A DNA stretch of 64,000 bases from Onstottus_B sp049273855 (GCA_049273855.1 JBASRN010000270.1:1-64000), one strand, 5' to 3'; positions 52,371 to 62,134 are shown, counted from the stretch's first letter. Numbers and translations: made by a program. The notes: generated by a model not told the origin, from the sequence alone.

Positions 52371-54425
52371 GTGCAGGCGGCCGGCTCCTGCCTAAATAGG
52401 GTGACACCGGTGACAACAACAGACCCAAACGAAACTCCGTCAATTGCCCCTCAATCTGAGGCCGTCGCCGCTTCCTCCAGACCGCTATGGGCCAGCTCGG
52501 CACTCATCGTTGTCGTCGGGGTTCTTGTCTACGTCAACAGTTTCGGCGGGCAAATAGTGTTCGACGACGTGGTGATAACGGACGACTCCTCGATCCGCCA
52601 GCTTTGGCCGCCGTGGGGAGCGATGTCCTCGCCGAAGCAGGTCTCGCGTCCGCTGGTCGGGCTGTCGCTTGCGATCAACTACGCGATGAGCGGCACCGGC
52701 CTCTGGAGCTACCATCTGTTTAACCTCGTTATCCACATACTGGCCGCGCTGACGTTATTCGGGGTGGTTCGTAGAACACTGCTCACCGACGGGTTGAAAG
52801 ACCGATTCGGAAAGGCATCGACCGGTCTCGCTCTCGCGGTTGCGTTGATCTGGATGGTACATCCAGTGCACACCGAGTCGGTGACCTACCTGATACAGCG
52901 TTCGGAGGCGATGTGCGGGTTGTTCTATCTGCTTACGCTCTACTGCGTAATTCGGGGACGCTCGGGGCAGCACGGTGCGCTCTGGTACAGCGCCGCTGTC
53001 TTAAGCTGCGCGGCGGGCATGGCGAGCAAGCCGGTGATGGTCACGGCCCCGATCATGGTGCTGATCTACGATCTGGTTTTTTTCCGGGACTCGTTGAAGG
53101 AAACACTCCGACGGCGGGCAATTCTCTATGGGGGTCTCGCTTTCACCTGGATAGTCATAGCGGTCACGGTTCACGCCGCGAGTCCTTATCAGGAGTCTGC
53201 GGGCTTCCATCTCGAGCGGATGACGCCGCTCAGTTACTTGGTTTCGCAGTTCGGGGTGATTGTTCACTACTTGCGACTGTCGGTGTGGCCTTACGATCTG
53301 TGTATTGATTACGGCTGGCCGCTTGCTGACGACGCCACCAGGATCGTCCCGTTCGCGGTGGTCGTCGGCGCTCTCGGGCTGCTGACGCTGATGGCGCTCA
53401 AGCGCCGACCCGAGGTTGGGTTTCTCGGCATTTGGTTCTTCTTGATCCTCGCGCCAACATCGAGCATCATGCCGATCCTCGACGTGGCGGTTGAGCATCG
53501 TATTTATCTCTCGCTTGCTGCCGTTGTGGCGCTTGTAGTGTTGGGGTGCTACCGATTTGCGCCTTCGCCGCGGCTGAGGAATTCTGCTACCACGCGCTGG
53601 CTGGGGGTCGGCGCGGTCGCGATAGTCGTGGCGTGGTTCGGCTCGCTTACGGTGGAGCGCAATGGTTACTACCAGAGCAGGACAGCGATGTGGCTGGACG
53701 TTGTCAGAAAGCGGCCCGACAATTGGAGAGGTCACAACAACCTTGGTTTTTGTCTCACGGAGAAGGGCGACCGTGAAGGCGCGCGGGAGCGGTTTGCCGA
53801 AGCGCTCAGGCTGAGACCAGGCGCCATCGACGTTCTGGATAACATGGGGATGTGGCTGTTGAATTCGGACACGCCCGGTGAGGCACTGCCCTATTTTCAA
53901 CAGGTGCTTAACGTGGATCCCGGCAGGAAGAGATTGCATTTTAACATCGGCCGAGCTCTGGAGAATCAGGCCCGATTGGATGAAGCCGTCCACGCGTACA
54001 ACGAGGAGTTAAGGCTTAACCCTGGGTCTGCGGAAGCTCGCATGCAACTTGGTTGGGTGCTCGAGCGGCAGAAGAAGTTCAGTGAGGCGGCCGCGGCTTA
54101 TCAGGATACGCTGGCTGTCGCTCCAGAGTGGCCTCAACCTCTTTGCCGGTTTGCTCTATTGTTAGTCGACGCCGAGGCGAAGGAACTTCGGAATACGGGC
54201 GAGGCGATTCGAATGGCGGACAAGGCGGTGAGCGTCTCCAGCCGTGAACCGGTCACGCTGGACGTCCTGGCTTCGGTCTACTCCTCGACCGGGCAATTCG
54301 AGCAAGCAATCGCCGTCGCGACGGAAGCAATCGACATGGCCAAATCCGGAGGCGCGGATCAACTGGCCGCGGCGATCGAGGGCCGCCTGGAGATGTATAA
54401 GCAAGGCCGCTCGGCAAGGCCTTAG
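52371..54425 (+). CDS. TMTC-like membrane glycosyltransferase with TPR tail
   Basis: A protein of about 684 residues. A cytoplasmic N-terminus, then about ten membrane helices with the motif IVFDDVVITDD after helix 1 (paired acidic residues as in GT-C enzymes) and WMVHPVHTESVTYLIQRSE; then from about 440 a TPR region (NNLGFCLTEKGDREGARERF, FNIGRALENQARLDEAVHAY). This is the layout of TMTC-type protein O-mannosyltransferase-like proteins. The GTG start is uncertain; another GTG at 52,410 is possible. Confidence 0.75.
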   Translation: MQAAGSCLNRVTPVTTTDPNETPSIAPQSEAVAASSRPLWASSALIVVVGVLVYVNSFGGQIVFDDVVITDDSSIRQLWPPWGAMSSPKQVSRPLVGLSLAINYAMSGTGLWSYHLFNLVIHILAALTLFGVVRRTLLTDGLKDRFGKASTGLALAVALIWMVHPVHTESVTYLIQRSEAMCGLFYLLTLYCVIRGRSGQHGALWYSAAVLSCAAGMASKPVMVTAPIMVLIYDLVFFRDSLKETLRRRAILYGGLAFTWIVIAVTVHAASPYQESAGFHLERMTPLSYLVSQFGVIVHYLRLSVWPYDLCIDYGWPLADDATRIVPFAVVVGALGLLTLMALKRRPEVGFLGIWFFLILAPTSSIMPILDVAVEHRIYLSLAAVVALVVLGCYRFAPSPRLRNSATTRWLGVGAVAIVVAWFGSLTVERNGYYQSRTAMWLDVVRKRPDNWRGHNNLGFCLTEKGDREGARERFAEALRLRPGAIDVLDNMGMWLLNSDTPGEALPYFQQVLNVDPGRKRLHFNIGRALENQARLDEAVHAYNEELRLNPGSAEARMQLGWVLERQKKFSEAAAAYQDTLAVAPEWPQPLCRFALLLVDAEAKELRNTGEAIRMADKAVSVSSREPVTLDVLASVYSSTGQFEQAIAVATEAIDMAKSGGADQLAAAIEGRLEMYKQGRSARP

Positions 54426-54687
54426 CCCCAATCGGCTTCCGGGTGTTGGAAGGCAGCAGTTCCCCTTGTGCGACCACCATGCACCCGAAGATGGACTGGG
54501 CCCAGGAGTTGTTGCTCGTGCGAAATAGGCTGTGCGATACTCCACCGAAAGGGAAGCCAAAGTTCAGAGGGCCAGCCGCAGCGGAATCGTTTCCCGCTTC
54601 TGCGGGCTCTAAGCTCGGAGTCGCGGTGGTCTTGAGATACTAACCTGCGCAACTGGCTGGCAAGATTCAGCACTACGGGGTGTCAAA

Positions 54688-56928
54688 ATGCATCGCAGAG
54701 TTCTTTCTGTCTTTCTAAGTTTTTGCTTGTTTGCTTCGTTCGCGGCTGCAGGCCCTCACCAAAAACCAGCGGCACGCAAGGCGAAACCAGCCCCGCAGAA
54801 GCCGCCGGCTGCGAAGCAGGAAGTAAAGACTGGGCCGACCGCCGCAAAGCCGGCCGAACCCTCGAAAAAGCCGCCCCGGGCCGACAACCAGTGGGCGTTG
54901 GTGGTCGGGATCAGCAAGTATCCGGGTCAAATTCAGAGTTTGAATTTTCCGCGCGACGATGCGCGCGCGGTCAAGGACATGCTCGTTACCGACGCAGGGT
55001 TCGCTGAAGATCACATCCGATTGCTCACCGACGATGGGGCCGGGGAGGCTAAGGCGACGAGGCAGAACATTCTTGCTGCAGTGGACGGCTACCTGGCGCC
55101 GCGTGTGCAGCCGGGGCACGAGGTAATCGTTTTCTTCGCCGGCCACGGGATCGCTCGTGGCCTGGGCCAGCAAGCGAAGAGCTACTTCCTGCCGGTCGAC
55201 GTCGATGCGCAGTCAAAGGAATCGCTCGAGCGAACGGCTGTCGATCTGGAGGATCTTGCGCGCCGGCTCAGCGTATTGAAGGCGTCTCAGTTTTCGATAT
55301 TCATAGACGCCTGCCGCGAAGACCCCTTTCCGGGCCGCGGCATCAAGGGCAACACGATGACCGATGTTATGAGCCGCGGCTTGCGGATAACGCGCGGCGG
55401 TTCCACGGCTGCCGAAGCGGCGCCGGCGACTTCGATCATCTTTTACGCCTGCAAAGTTGGCGAGCGCGCTTACGAAGATCCTGAACTCAAGCACGGCGTC
55501 TTTACTTATTTTATTCTTTCCGGAATTCGAGACCTGGCGAACAGGCCGGACGGCCGGGTGGACGCCGGCTTTCTAGCAAATTTTTTGCGCGACAATATGC
55601 AAAAGTGGAGCTCGGAGTATCAGAAGCGCGCGCGCTATGCCGTAGAGCAGACGCCGATGATGGTCGCGACTGAGGTGCACGGCCCGCTGGTCATCGTTCG
55701 ATTGGCTCAGATTGCGGCGAACCCTCCGGCGCCGCCGGCCACCGGCTCGATCGCTCTGTTCACCTCGCCGAAGGACGCTACGTTGAGCTTGAATGGCAAA
55801 ACGTTGGGCACCGCGCCGATCGAAAAGGAAATCCAGGCTGGTGAGTACACCGTTCGAGCCGAGTCGCAGGGCTTTCAACCCACCGAAGCAAAGATCACGG
55901 TTGTGCCCGGCTACCAGCAGGAATTTACGATCACGTTGAAACCAACCGCAACCAACGCCAGTTACGAGAAGGGTGTGCAGTTCGAAGCTCAAAAGCTGTG
56001 GCCGCAAGCGGTCGCTTCCTACGAACAGGCACTGCGCGAAGACCCGAGCCTGACCGCCGCACTGGAGCGTCTGGCAAACGCATACACCGCAGCCGGACGT
56101 TTTCGCGATGCTGCCGATCTGCTAACCACGGCTTCTGAGAAGGCTCCCGACAATGCAGTGTTGCTTGCGCGGCGCTCGCGGGCTCTTGGCCAATGGTCGC
56201 TGCAAGACGAGACCCTGGACGCCTCGATAAACCCGCGACCGGATAAGGCGACCAGGTACAAGGACGCCGCCAAGGAAGCGGTTAGAGCGGCGGAGCTGGC
56301 CACCAAGAAAGCACCCGACCTTGCGGTTGTTAATCTCGCGCTCGGGTATGCGTACACGCTTCAGGAACGCGACCGGCCGAAGGCGATCCCGGCGTTTGTC
56401 CGCGCCTCGACGATCGCGCCCGAAGACCCGGAAAGCTACTATGGAGTTGGCTACGGCTATCGGCTGATGAAGCAGTACCCGCAGGCGATTCCTCAATTAA
56501 GGAAGGCCATCGAGCTGCGGTCTGATTACTACGAAGCGCATCGCGAGCTGGCTTATTGCTATCACGCGACAGGCGACACCGATCAAGCGATCAAAGAGTA
56601 CAACACCGCGAGCGGTTATCAAGGAGAGACCAGCAACTCTGGCGACATGGCGGGCAATCATCTCGCGCTCTCCGCGCTCTACGCCGAGAAGGGTCAGCAG
56701 GTGGGTGGCGCAGAAGGAGAAGAGATCTCGAAAGCAGGGAAGGGTCACGAGACTGAAGCCCGGGGCTACGATCCAACGTTGAAAGCGGCCCTCAAGATAC
56801 TGCAAGGCAGCGGCGTGGCGTATCGCATGCAAAGTTACTTGCCGTCAGAGTTACGCAACGTTATCAACACCCCGGGGGTGCCTGTGCCCGGCGGCGTTAA
56901 GATACCGTTTCCGAGGAAGCGTCCGTAG
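54688..56928 (+). CDS. Secreted caspase-like (metacaspase) protein with PEGA and TPR domains
   Basis: A protein of 746 residues. Signal peptide (RRVLSVFLSFCLFASFAAAG), a Lys/Pro/Ala-rich linker, then a C14 caspase fold: NQWALVVGISKYPGQIQSL, EVIVFFAGHGIARG (catalytic His153), FSIFIDACREDPFPGRG (catalytic Cys209). A PEGA domain (SPKDATLSLNGKTLGTAPIE) at about 355-420 and a TPR region to about 650 follow. Both catalytic residues are present, so it may be an active envelope protease. The TMTC-like gene lies upstream on the same strand. Confidence 0.88.
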   Translation: MHRRVLSVFLSFCLFASFAAAGPHQKPAARKAKPAPQKPPAAKQEVKTGPTAAKPAEPSKKPPRADNQWALVVGISKYPGQIQSLNFPRDDARAVKDMLVTDAGFAEDHIRLLTDDGAGEAKATRQNILAAVDGYLAPRVQPGHEVIVFFAGHGIARGLGQQAKSYFLPVDVDAQSKESLERTAVDLEDLARRLSVLKASQFSIFIDACREDPFPGRGIKGNTMTDVMSRGLRITRGGSTAAEAAPATSIIFYACKVGERAYEDPELKHGVFTYFILSGIRDLANRPDGRVDAGFLANFLRDNMQKWSSEYQKRARYAVEQTPMMVATEVHGPLVIVRLAQIAANPPAPPATGSIALFTSPKDATLSLNGKTLGTAPIEKEIQAGEYTVRAESQGFQPTEAKITVVPGYQQEFTITLKPTATNASYEKGVQFEAQKLWPQAVASYEQALREDPSLTAALERLANAYTAAGRFRDAADLLTTASEKAPDNAVLLARRSRALGQWSLQDETLDASINPRPDKATRYKDAAKEAVRAAELATKKAPDLAVVNLALGYAYTLQERDRPKAIPAFVRASTIAPEDPESYYGVGYGYRLMKQYPQAIPQLRKAIELRSDYYEAHRELAYCYHATGDTDQAIKEYNTASGYQGETSNSGDMAGNHLALSALYAEKGQQVGGAEGEEISKAGKGHETEARGYDPTLKAALKILQGSGVAYRMQSYLPSELRNVINTPGVPVPGGVKIPFPRKRP

Positions 56929-56979
56929 CGCCGAAGCTTTCTCGTGACAGGGGAGCGATCGGGTGTTCGTCCGATTTGA

Positions 56980-57954
56980 TCAGAACAAAGAAGGCTGACT
57001 GACAGCCAGGCCCGATCGACTCTTCATCCAACTCAGCAGGTCGTCGATGTCTTTCAGGTCAGACTCGGCAACCGGCGAGGCCCCTTTCCTGATCAACGCG
57101 TGGTTGCCGGCGGGCACTTCGTCGCCCATTCTCACAAACACCGGACACGAGCCGGACTTCAACGCCTCCGTAGCCCCCGCCCAGGTCCCGCCTTTCTCGA
57201 CGTCGCTCGAAACCACTACCGCGTAGTCCGCGAAACCGTAGATCAACTTGTTGCGACCCATCGCAGCGCCGATCGAAAACCCTGCCGAAGGTGAATAAGG
57301 AGTCACCAACGCCAGCTTCCTGTCGGAAAGCGCGTCGCGCAGGTTGGGCGCGCGAACCGCCCGCTCCAGGCTGTCGGCGAGCACCCCCAGCGACGTGCCG
57401 CCCGCGGAAAGCGACGCTCCCATCGCAATCGCGTCCGTGCCGCGAGCGCCGCCCGAGATAACCGTCACCGAAAGCCCGGCGCACTTCTGGCCGATTTCCT
57501 CGGCGAAACTCTTTCCGCGTTCGTCAACGCTTCGGGACCCCACAACCGCAACCCCGCCCTTGTTCAACAGTGCGAGTTTGCCGGCCGCGAACAAGACGGG
57601 CGGCGCCACATGCTTGAGCGACTCACGAAGCCGCGACGGATAGTCTTCATCGACGCAGGTCACCGGCGTTATGCCGAGACTCGTGAGTCGCTCGACTTCT
57701 ATTGCAACCGACTCGCTGTCTTCGAGTAGATGGTGGATTCGCTCGGCGTCAACCGGCGGAATCTCGAGCTCGGCGGCTATCTCCGACGCCCCAAGTCCGA
57801 GCAACGCGCCTGCGGCACCTAGCGCGGACGAGCTGATCTTTCGCGACAGCTCATTCCATTCTCTGGCCGACAGAGGCCGCACGCCGTCAGCCGGATCTGA
57901 ATCGCCAGCAGTTGAACAGAGCAGCAGCACCGCCTGACTATCATCGTTTAACAT
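56980..57954 (-). CDS. DprA-like Rossmann-fold protein
   Basis: A protein of 324 residues. The N-terminal 100 residues include a helical region; then GGVAVVGSRSVDERGKSFAE, VTVISGGARGTDAIAMGASL and GGTSLGVLADSLERAVR form the DprA/Smf core, with YGFADYAVVVSSDVEKGGTW later. True DprA loads RecA on incoming ssDNA. Here its ATG directly abuts the RecQ-PRTase stop, so the two genes form a unit and the protein may act with that helicase. It is not the usual dprA setting. Confidence 0.83.
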   Translation of the reverse strand: MLNDDSQAVLLLCSTAGDSDPADGVRPLSAREWNELSRKISSSALGAAGALLGLGASEIAAELEIPPVDAERIHHLLEDSESVAIEVERLTSLGITPVTCVDEDYPSRLRESLKHVAPPVLFAAGKLALLNKGGVAVVGSRSVDERGKSFAEEIGQKCAGLSVTVISGGARGTDAIAMGASLSAGGTSLGVLADSLERAVRAPNLRDALSDRKLALVTPYSPSAGFSIGAAMGRNKLIYGFADYAVVVSSDVEKGGTWAGATEALKSGSCPVFVRMGDEVPAGNHALIRKGASPVAESDLKDIDDLLSWMKSRSGLAVSQPSLF

Positions 57955-60030
57955 TCAACTGCTCCCAACAGTCGCGCTCGCCAGGGCGAACGGATAGACA
58001 GGGCCGCTTCCGTTCTTCCGCAGCAGCCACGACACCACGGTCAAGGTCCACCGCGAGTCCACCACGTCGTCGATCAACAGAACGGGGTCGTTCGGCACTT
58101 CGCCGACAACCTCGAAAGCATCAATCACGTTCCGCAGTTGCTGCGCGCTGTTCTGCATACTCTTCTGCGCGGGTCGTTCAATTGTCTTTCGTAAGACGGG
58201 TATAAACGGCAAACCCAACCTCTGGGCGAGACGCGCCGCGAAAGTATACACCAGCGTTGGATCACGCAACGAAGGCACGGCGGTGACCCACGCCGGGGGA
58301 GGGTCGGGTTGCCACCGCCGTTGAATCATCTCAGCCGAAGCGTCGGCGAGCGTGTCGCCGAACTGTCGGGTTTGATACTTGCAGCGGGCGACTTCTCGCC
58401 CCCAGCCGGCGTCGCCGTAGACGCTCAGCACGCGGCCGGCGCTCGCCCTCAGGTCTTCCGGTATGCGCCCCGACACAAGCGGCGATGCCCCGCTTTGCCA
58501 TTGTTTTCTCGGCTCGATCACCAGCGCCGCTCCACGAAGGTACGCGACTGCGCGTTGTTTGAGCCGCTCGTCCAGATCGCGTTTTGGAAGCTTGCCCGTG
58601 CAGTTCATACATCGTCCGCACCTTGCCGCCGCGGGGTCGTCGAGCGCCTGCGCCAGAAACTCCATCAAGCAGCGGTCGAGCGCGACGTAGCGGCGCATCT
58701 CTTCCAGCTCGCGCAGTCTCAACGCGGTCACCGCTTCGGTGCGAGCCGTGTCGGGCTGCCAGTGGTTCGGTGTACGAGAGTAACGCCTTTTGTCTCGCGA
58801 AACCGCGCCGTCGAGTTCCAGCAGCTTCAGCGCTTTTTCGATCGTCCCAAACGAGTAGTTGAGCGCGTTCATGATCTCGAAGATGGTCAAGCCAACGGTC
58901 GGCTCGACCAGATCGATGATCTCCTGCATAGCGCGTTCGGGTGGAAACGCGGACCGGATGAAGTACTCCTGTATCTCGTCGTCTTCGCGGCCGCTGAGCA
59001 GAATGCCAAACGCGCTGTCGACTGCGCGACCCGCGCGTCCGACCTGCTGATAGTACGCGATGACCGAGCCGGGCCGCTGGAAGTGTATGACGAACCCCAG
59101 GTCGGGTTTGTCGTAGCCCATCCCGAGCGCGGTCGTCGCTACCAGACACTTGATCTGGTTTCCGAGCAAGGCTTGCTCTGCGCCGGTCCGCTCTTCCTCC
59201 GGAAGATCGGCGTAGTACGGGCGAGCTTCGATGCCGTTCTCACTCAGCCAGCTTGATACCCGTCGCACGTCGTTGACGGTCAGGCAGTAGACGATTCCGC
59301 TTCCTTCAAGGTTTGGCAGATGTTGCGCGAGCCATGCGAGGCGTTCGCTCTGATCGGCGAGCTGGATGTTGAACAACCGCAGCGAAGGTCGCGTGAGCGC
59401 TCCACGCTGCACCTTGAGGTCCGAGCCGATCTGAGCGATTACATCATCGATGACCCGGGTGTTTGCGGTGGCTGTCGTGCACAGCACCGGCACTTTCGAA
59501 GGCAGCGCTTGAAGCACGCGCACGATTCGCCTGTAGTCGGGCCGGAAATCGTGACCCCAATCAGAGATGCAGTGCGCTTCGTCGACTACTAACAGGCCTA
59601 CCCGCTCTCGAATTTTCGCAAGCACGTTGTTTAAGAAGCGCTCATTGTTGAGTCGCTCGGGCGCGATCAACAGGATGTCGCACTCGTCTTGCTGCAACTG
59701 CAATTCGACGCCGTCCCACTCTTCGGTATTGTCGCTGTTGATCGTCGCCGGCCGGATGCCAAGGCCCCGAGCCATGTCCAGCTGATTGCGCATCAGCGCG
59801 CGTAGCGGGCTGACCAGAAGTGTGGGTCCCGCACCCGCGTCGCGCAGCAGCCTGGTTGACAAGAAATAGACGAGACTCTTTCCCCAACCTGTGCGCTGCA
59901 CAACCAGGAGCCGTCCGCGATTGACCGCGATCTCGCTAATGGCATCCCATTGACGTTCGCGGAACCGTGCATTCCTGCCATACATTTGTTTGAGTAGCGC
60001 CTCGGCTTTTGCCTGGTGAGGATCCGACAT
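57955..60030 (-). CDS. RecQ-type helicase fused to a phosphoribosyltransferase-like domain
   Basis: A protein of 691 residues. RecA-like helicase domains: VVQRTGWGKSLVYFLS (motif I), LLVVDEAHCISDWGHDFRPD (motif II and RecQ aromatic loop), TTALGMGYDKPDLGFVIHF and QQVGRAGRAVDS (late motifs). Zinc region RCGRCMNCTGKL. The C-terminus carries a type I phosphoribosyltransferase-like fold with VLLIDDVVDSRWTLTVVSWL, the PRPP-loop pattern. The ATG at 60030 has GGAGG five bases before it. Directly upstream of the DprA-like gene. Confidence 0.85.
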   Translation of the reverse strand: MSDPHQAKAEALLKQMYGRNARFRERQWDAISEIAVNRGRLLVVQRTGWGKSLVYFLSTRLLRDAGAGPTLLVSPLRALMRNQLDMARGLGIRPATINSDNTEEWDGVELQLQQDECDILLIAPERLNNERFLNNVLAKIRERVGLLVVDEAHCISDWGHDFRPDYRRIVRVLQALPSKVPVLCTTATANTRVIDDVIAQIGSDLKVQRGALTRPSLRLFNIQLADQSERLAWLAQHLPNLEGSGIVYCLTVNDVRRVSSWLSENGIEARPYYADLPEEERTGAEQALLGNQIKCLVATTALGMGYDKPDLGFVIHFQRPGSVIAYYQQVGRAGRAVDSAFGILLSGREDDEIQEYFIRSAFPPERAMQEIIDLVEPTVGLTIFEIMNALNYSFGTIEKALKLLELDGAVSRDKRRYSRTPNHWQPDTARTEAVTALRLRELEEMRRYVALDRCLMEFLAQALDDPAAARCGRCMNCTGKLPKRDLDERLKQRAVAYLRGAALVIEPRKQWQSGASPLVSGRIPEDLRASAGRVLSVYGDAGWGREVARCKYQTRQFGDTLADASAEMIQRRWQPDPPPAWVTAVPSLRDPTLVYTFAARLAQRLGLPFIPVLRKTIERPAQKSMQNSAQQLRNVIDAFEVVGEVPNDPVLLIDDVVDSRWTLTVVSWLLRKNGSGPVYPFALASATVGSS

Positions 60031-60488
60031 CGAAACCTCCGACGCGCCCGCAGGCAAGCTAACTACCAGACCGATGTAACAAAGTCAACGATGTGGGCAG
60101 GAGTTTAGTGGTGGAATAGCGTGTTGAGGCGGCGGATGCTGTCTTGCCACAAAGGCGCTAAGTCACAAAGCTACACAAAAACAGGCTTTGTGGGGGCTTT
60201 GTGTCCTGGTGTCGTAGTGGCGAGCATTCACGCGCAATTCCACCACGACGGGCAGGAGTCCTGGTGTCCTCACTTCATTTGTCTGCCGTCGCCGCCTGCT
60301 CCAAGACTCTCGCGGTGTGACTTCGGCCCTGGGTTCACCGCTGCGCCGGGGAGGACGCAATGGTTACGCAGATAGAACATTCGAATTCGGACATCACCAT
60401 CGGGAAATGGAATGGCCAAGAATCGACTGTCTCGAACTAATGGATGATCATCGGGAGCTTTCCGCGGCGTTCCTTCGAACAAAACTGC
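60031..60488. other. Intergenic region with a repeat, otherwise empty
   Basis: About 460 bp. A palindromic repeat occupies 60,146-60,221. The open frames here have no ribosome binding sites or recognised motifs. Confidence 0.45.
60146..60221. repeat. Palindromic CACAAAG-type repeat
   Basis: GCCACAAAGGCG and GTCACAAAGC on the left, GCTTTGTGTCC and GTCGTAGTGGC on the right, forming an imperfect palindrome. A related element is at 62,135-62,227. Confidence 0.55.
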
Positions 60489-60917
60489 TTAGCCAGCGAG
60501 CTTCGCCTGCAGTCTTATCTCGGTTCCCGTCAATGCTCGCGAGACCGGGCAATTCTTCTTGGCCGCCTCGGCATGCTCCAGAAAAATCCTCTCGTCGATG
60601 CCGGGCACTTCAGCCGTCGTTTCAAGCTCGATCAACGTTATCGCAAAGCCTCCCTCGGCTTGCCCGAGATGGACCTTCGCCGTAGTGGCAATGCGCCTGG
60701 GAGATATGTGAGCCTTCGCTAGCCCCGCCGCAAGCGCCATCGAGAAGCACCCGGCATGAGCCGCGCCGATCAACTCTTCGGGATTGGTCCCCGCGCCATC
60801 TTCGAACCGCGAGGCGAAAGAGTATGGGCCTTCGAACGCTCCGCTCCCCAGTTTGACTGTGCCCTTGCCTTCTCTGAGGGTTCCTTCCCAGACGGCGCTG
60901 CCATTGCGTGTTGCCAT
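60489..60917 (-). CDS. OsmC-family peroxiredoxin
   Basis: A protein of 142 residues. GAAHAGCFSMALAAGLA and AAKKNCPVSRAL hold the two catalytic cysteines; the start ATRNGSAVWEGTLREGKGTV is typical of OsmC. It reduces organic hydroperoxides. The ATG at 60917 has GGGAGG upstream; the frame extends to 60983 into a repeat. Confidence 0.92.
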   Translation of the reverse strand: MATRNGSAVWEGTLREGKGTVKLGSGAFEGPYSFASRFEDGAGTNPEELIGAAHAGCFSMALAAGLAKAHISPRRIATTAKVHLGQAEGGFAITLIELETTAEVPGIDERIFLEHAEAAKKNCPVSRALTGTEIRLQAKLAG

Positions 60918-60945
60918 TACTTGAGCCTCCCATGAAGAAGTTAGT

Positions 60946-61028
60946 GAACCCGCCTTCAGGCGGAGTTGTGACCGGCCCGCCAAAACAGCGGCCCGTTACA
61001 ACTTCCGGCTGAAGGCGGTACTACGAAC
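60946..61028. repeat. Dispersed palindromic repeat (copy 2 of 2)
   Basis: Left arm GAACCCGCCTTCAGGCGGAG, right arm ACAACTTCCGGCTGAAGGCG then GTACTACGAAC, related to 19,616-19,700. It fills the spacer before the divergent OsmC and VOC genes. Confidence 0.7.
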
Positions 61029-61124
61029 ATATATGTGCGGATGCTTGTTTTCAAACAATTGGCGGAAATGAACGCGCCCGTCGACTAAGCGAGTAGGGAC
61101 GAAATTCAATCGGGAGGCAACGAA

Positions 61125-61478
61125 ATGGAAGTCACTCTTTCGTGGTATCAGGTAGGGGATCTCGAGCGCGCGAAAAAGTTCTACAGCGAAGTGCTAGGGT
61201 TGAAAAAGACAATCGAGATCCCGGGCTGGGTTGAGTTTAGTCACGCGGAGGGCGCCGCGTCGATCGGGCTGAATCAAATGCGTGAGAACGACGACGAGCG
61301 CGGGGCTACGGTTGTACTGCGGGTTGATGATCTGGCGCGCGCGCGGGAGGATTTGAAGAAGAAGGACGTCAAGTTCGAAGGCTCGGTCGAAGAGATCCCC
61401 GGCGTCGTTCGCATCGCTACGTTTCGAGATCCGGACGGGAATCGATTGCAGTTGGTTCAAGTACTCGCAGTGCAGTAG
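61125..61478 (+). CDS. VOC-family (glyoxalase-like) protein
   Basis: A protein of 117 residues. LSWYQVGDLERAKKFYSEVL and RIATFRDPDGNRLQLVQ are the typical ends of the glyoxalase/bleomycin-resistance fold. Metal ligands are not all clear, so the reaction is unknown. CGGGAGG lies 8 bases before the ATG. Confidence 0.85.
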   Translation: MEVTLSWYQVGDLERAKKFYSEVLGLKKTIEIPGWVEFSHAEGAASIGLNQMRENDDERGATVVLRVDDLARAREDLKKKDVKFEGSVEEIPGVVRIATFRDPDGNRLQLVQVLAVQ

Positions 61479-61555
61479 AGTGCTTTCGAAAGAGAGGGCA
61501 CGATTCGAAATCACCGCGCGCCGTGACTGCGGCGGCGTTGTGCAAGGAGCCGACT

Positions 61556-62080
61556 GTGAGAAGACCTGCTGTCACCATAATGATGGTTTGGCTTAGCCTT
61601 CTTTACGCACCCGTAAACACTGATGCACGCAATGCAACGATTCAGGAGGATGCAATCCTTACACGGCTTGCAGGAAGCTGGTCTGGCGAGGGTCAGCATT
61701 TGGGAAAGAAGGCGAACCAGCAACTGAAATGGGAGCGCGTACTGGAAGGCAAGTTTGCCCGCCTGAGTTTGCGGGTCGAGACGAAGTCGGCAGGGGGAGG
61801 CAACCAGATCTTCGAGGGGCATGCCTACTACCGCCAGACCGAAGCAGGTCACTACAAAGCGAATTGGTTTGACTCGCAGGGCAACGCTTTTCCGATCAAT
61901 GCACAACAGGGAGGCGATACGTTGACCGCACTGTGGGGCGAACCGGGAAAGGAAGAGGGGCGCTCCACCTATCGGCTGCTTGATGCGGGGAAAAAGCTGG
62001 AGGTGGTCGATGCCTTCCGCGCAAAGGACGGCTCGTGGAAAGAGTTCGGGCGATTCGTGCTGAGCCGCGCGGGAGATTGA
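61556..62080 (+). CDS. Small secreted protein, lipocalin-like
   Basis: A protein of 174 residues. GTG 61556 has AAGGAG six bases upstream; the open frame begins at 61523. A signal peptide (VTIMMVWLSLLYAPVNTDA) is followed by LTRLAGSWSGEGQHLGKKAN and FEGHAYYRQTEAGHYKANWF, a pattern like DUF1579-type or lipocalin-type proteins. Function unknown. Confidence 0.68.
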   Translation: MRRPAVTIMMVWLSLLYAPVNTDARNATIQEDAILTRLAGSWSGEGQHLGKKANQQLKWERVLEGKFARLSLRVETKSAGGGNQIFEGHAYYRQTEAGHYKANWFDSQGNAFPINAQQGGDTLTALWGEPGKEEGRSTYRLLDAGKKLEVVDAFRAKDGSWKEFGRFVLSRAGD

Positions 62081-62134
62081 GCGTTGTTCTTAGAACTTCA
62101 GCGTTACCTGGCGGATGCTGGAAACCCGGTTGCG

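Noticed and set aside
53001..53993. 330-codon minus-strand frame opposite the TMTC-like gene
   Set aside because: Shadow frame; the plus-strand protein has clear membrane helices and TPRs.
58309..59256. 315-codon plus-strand frame opposite the RecQ fusion
   Set aside because: High-GC antisense shadow; composition rich in Arg, no motifs.
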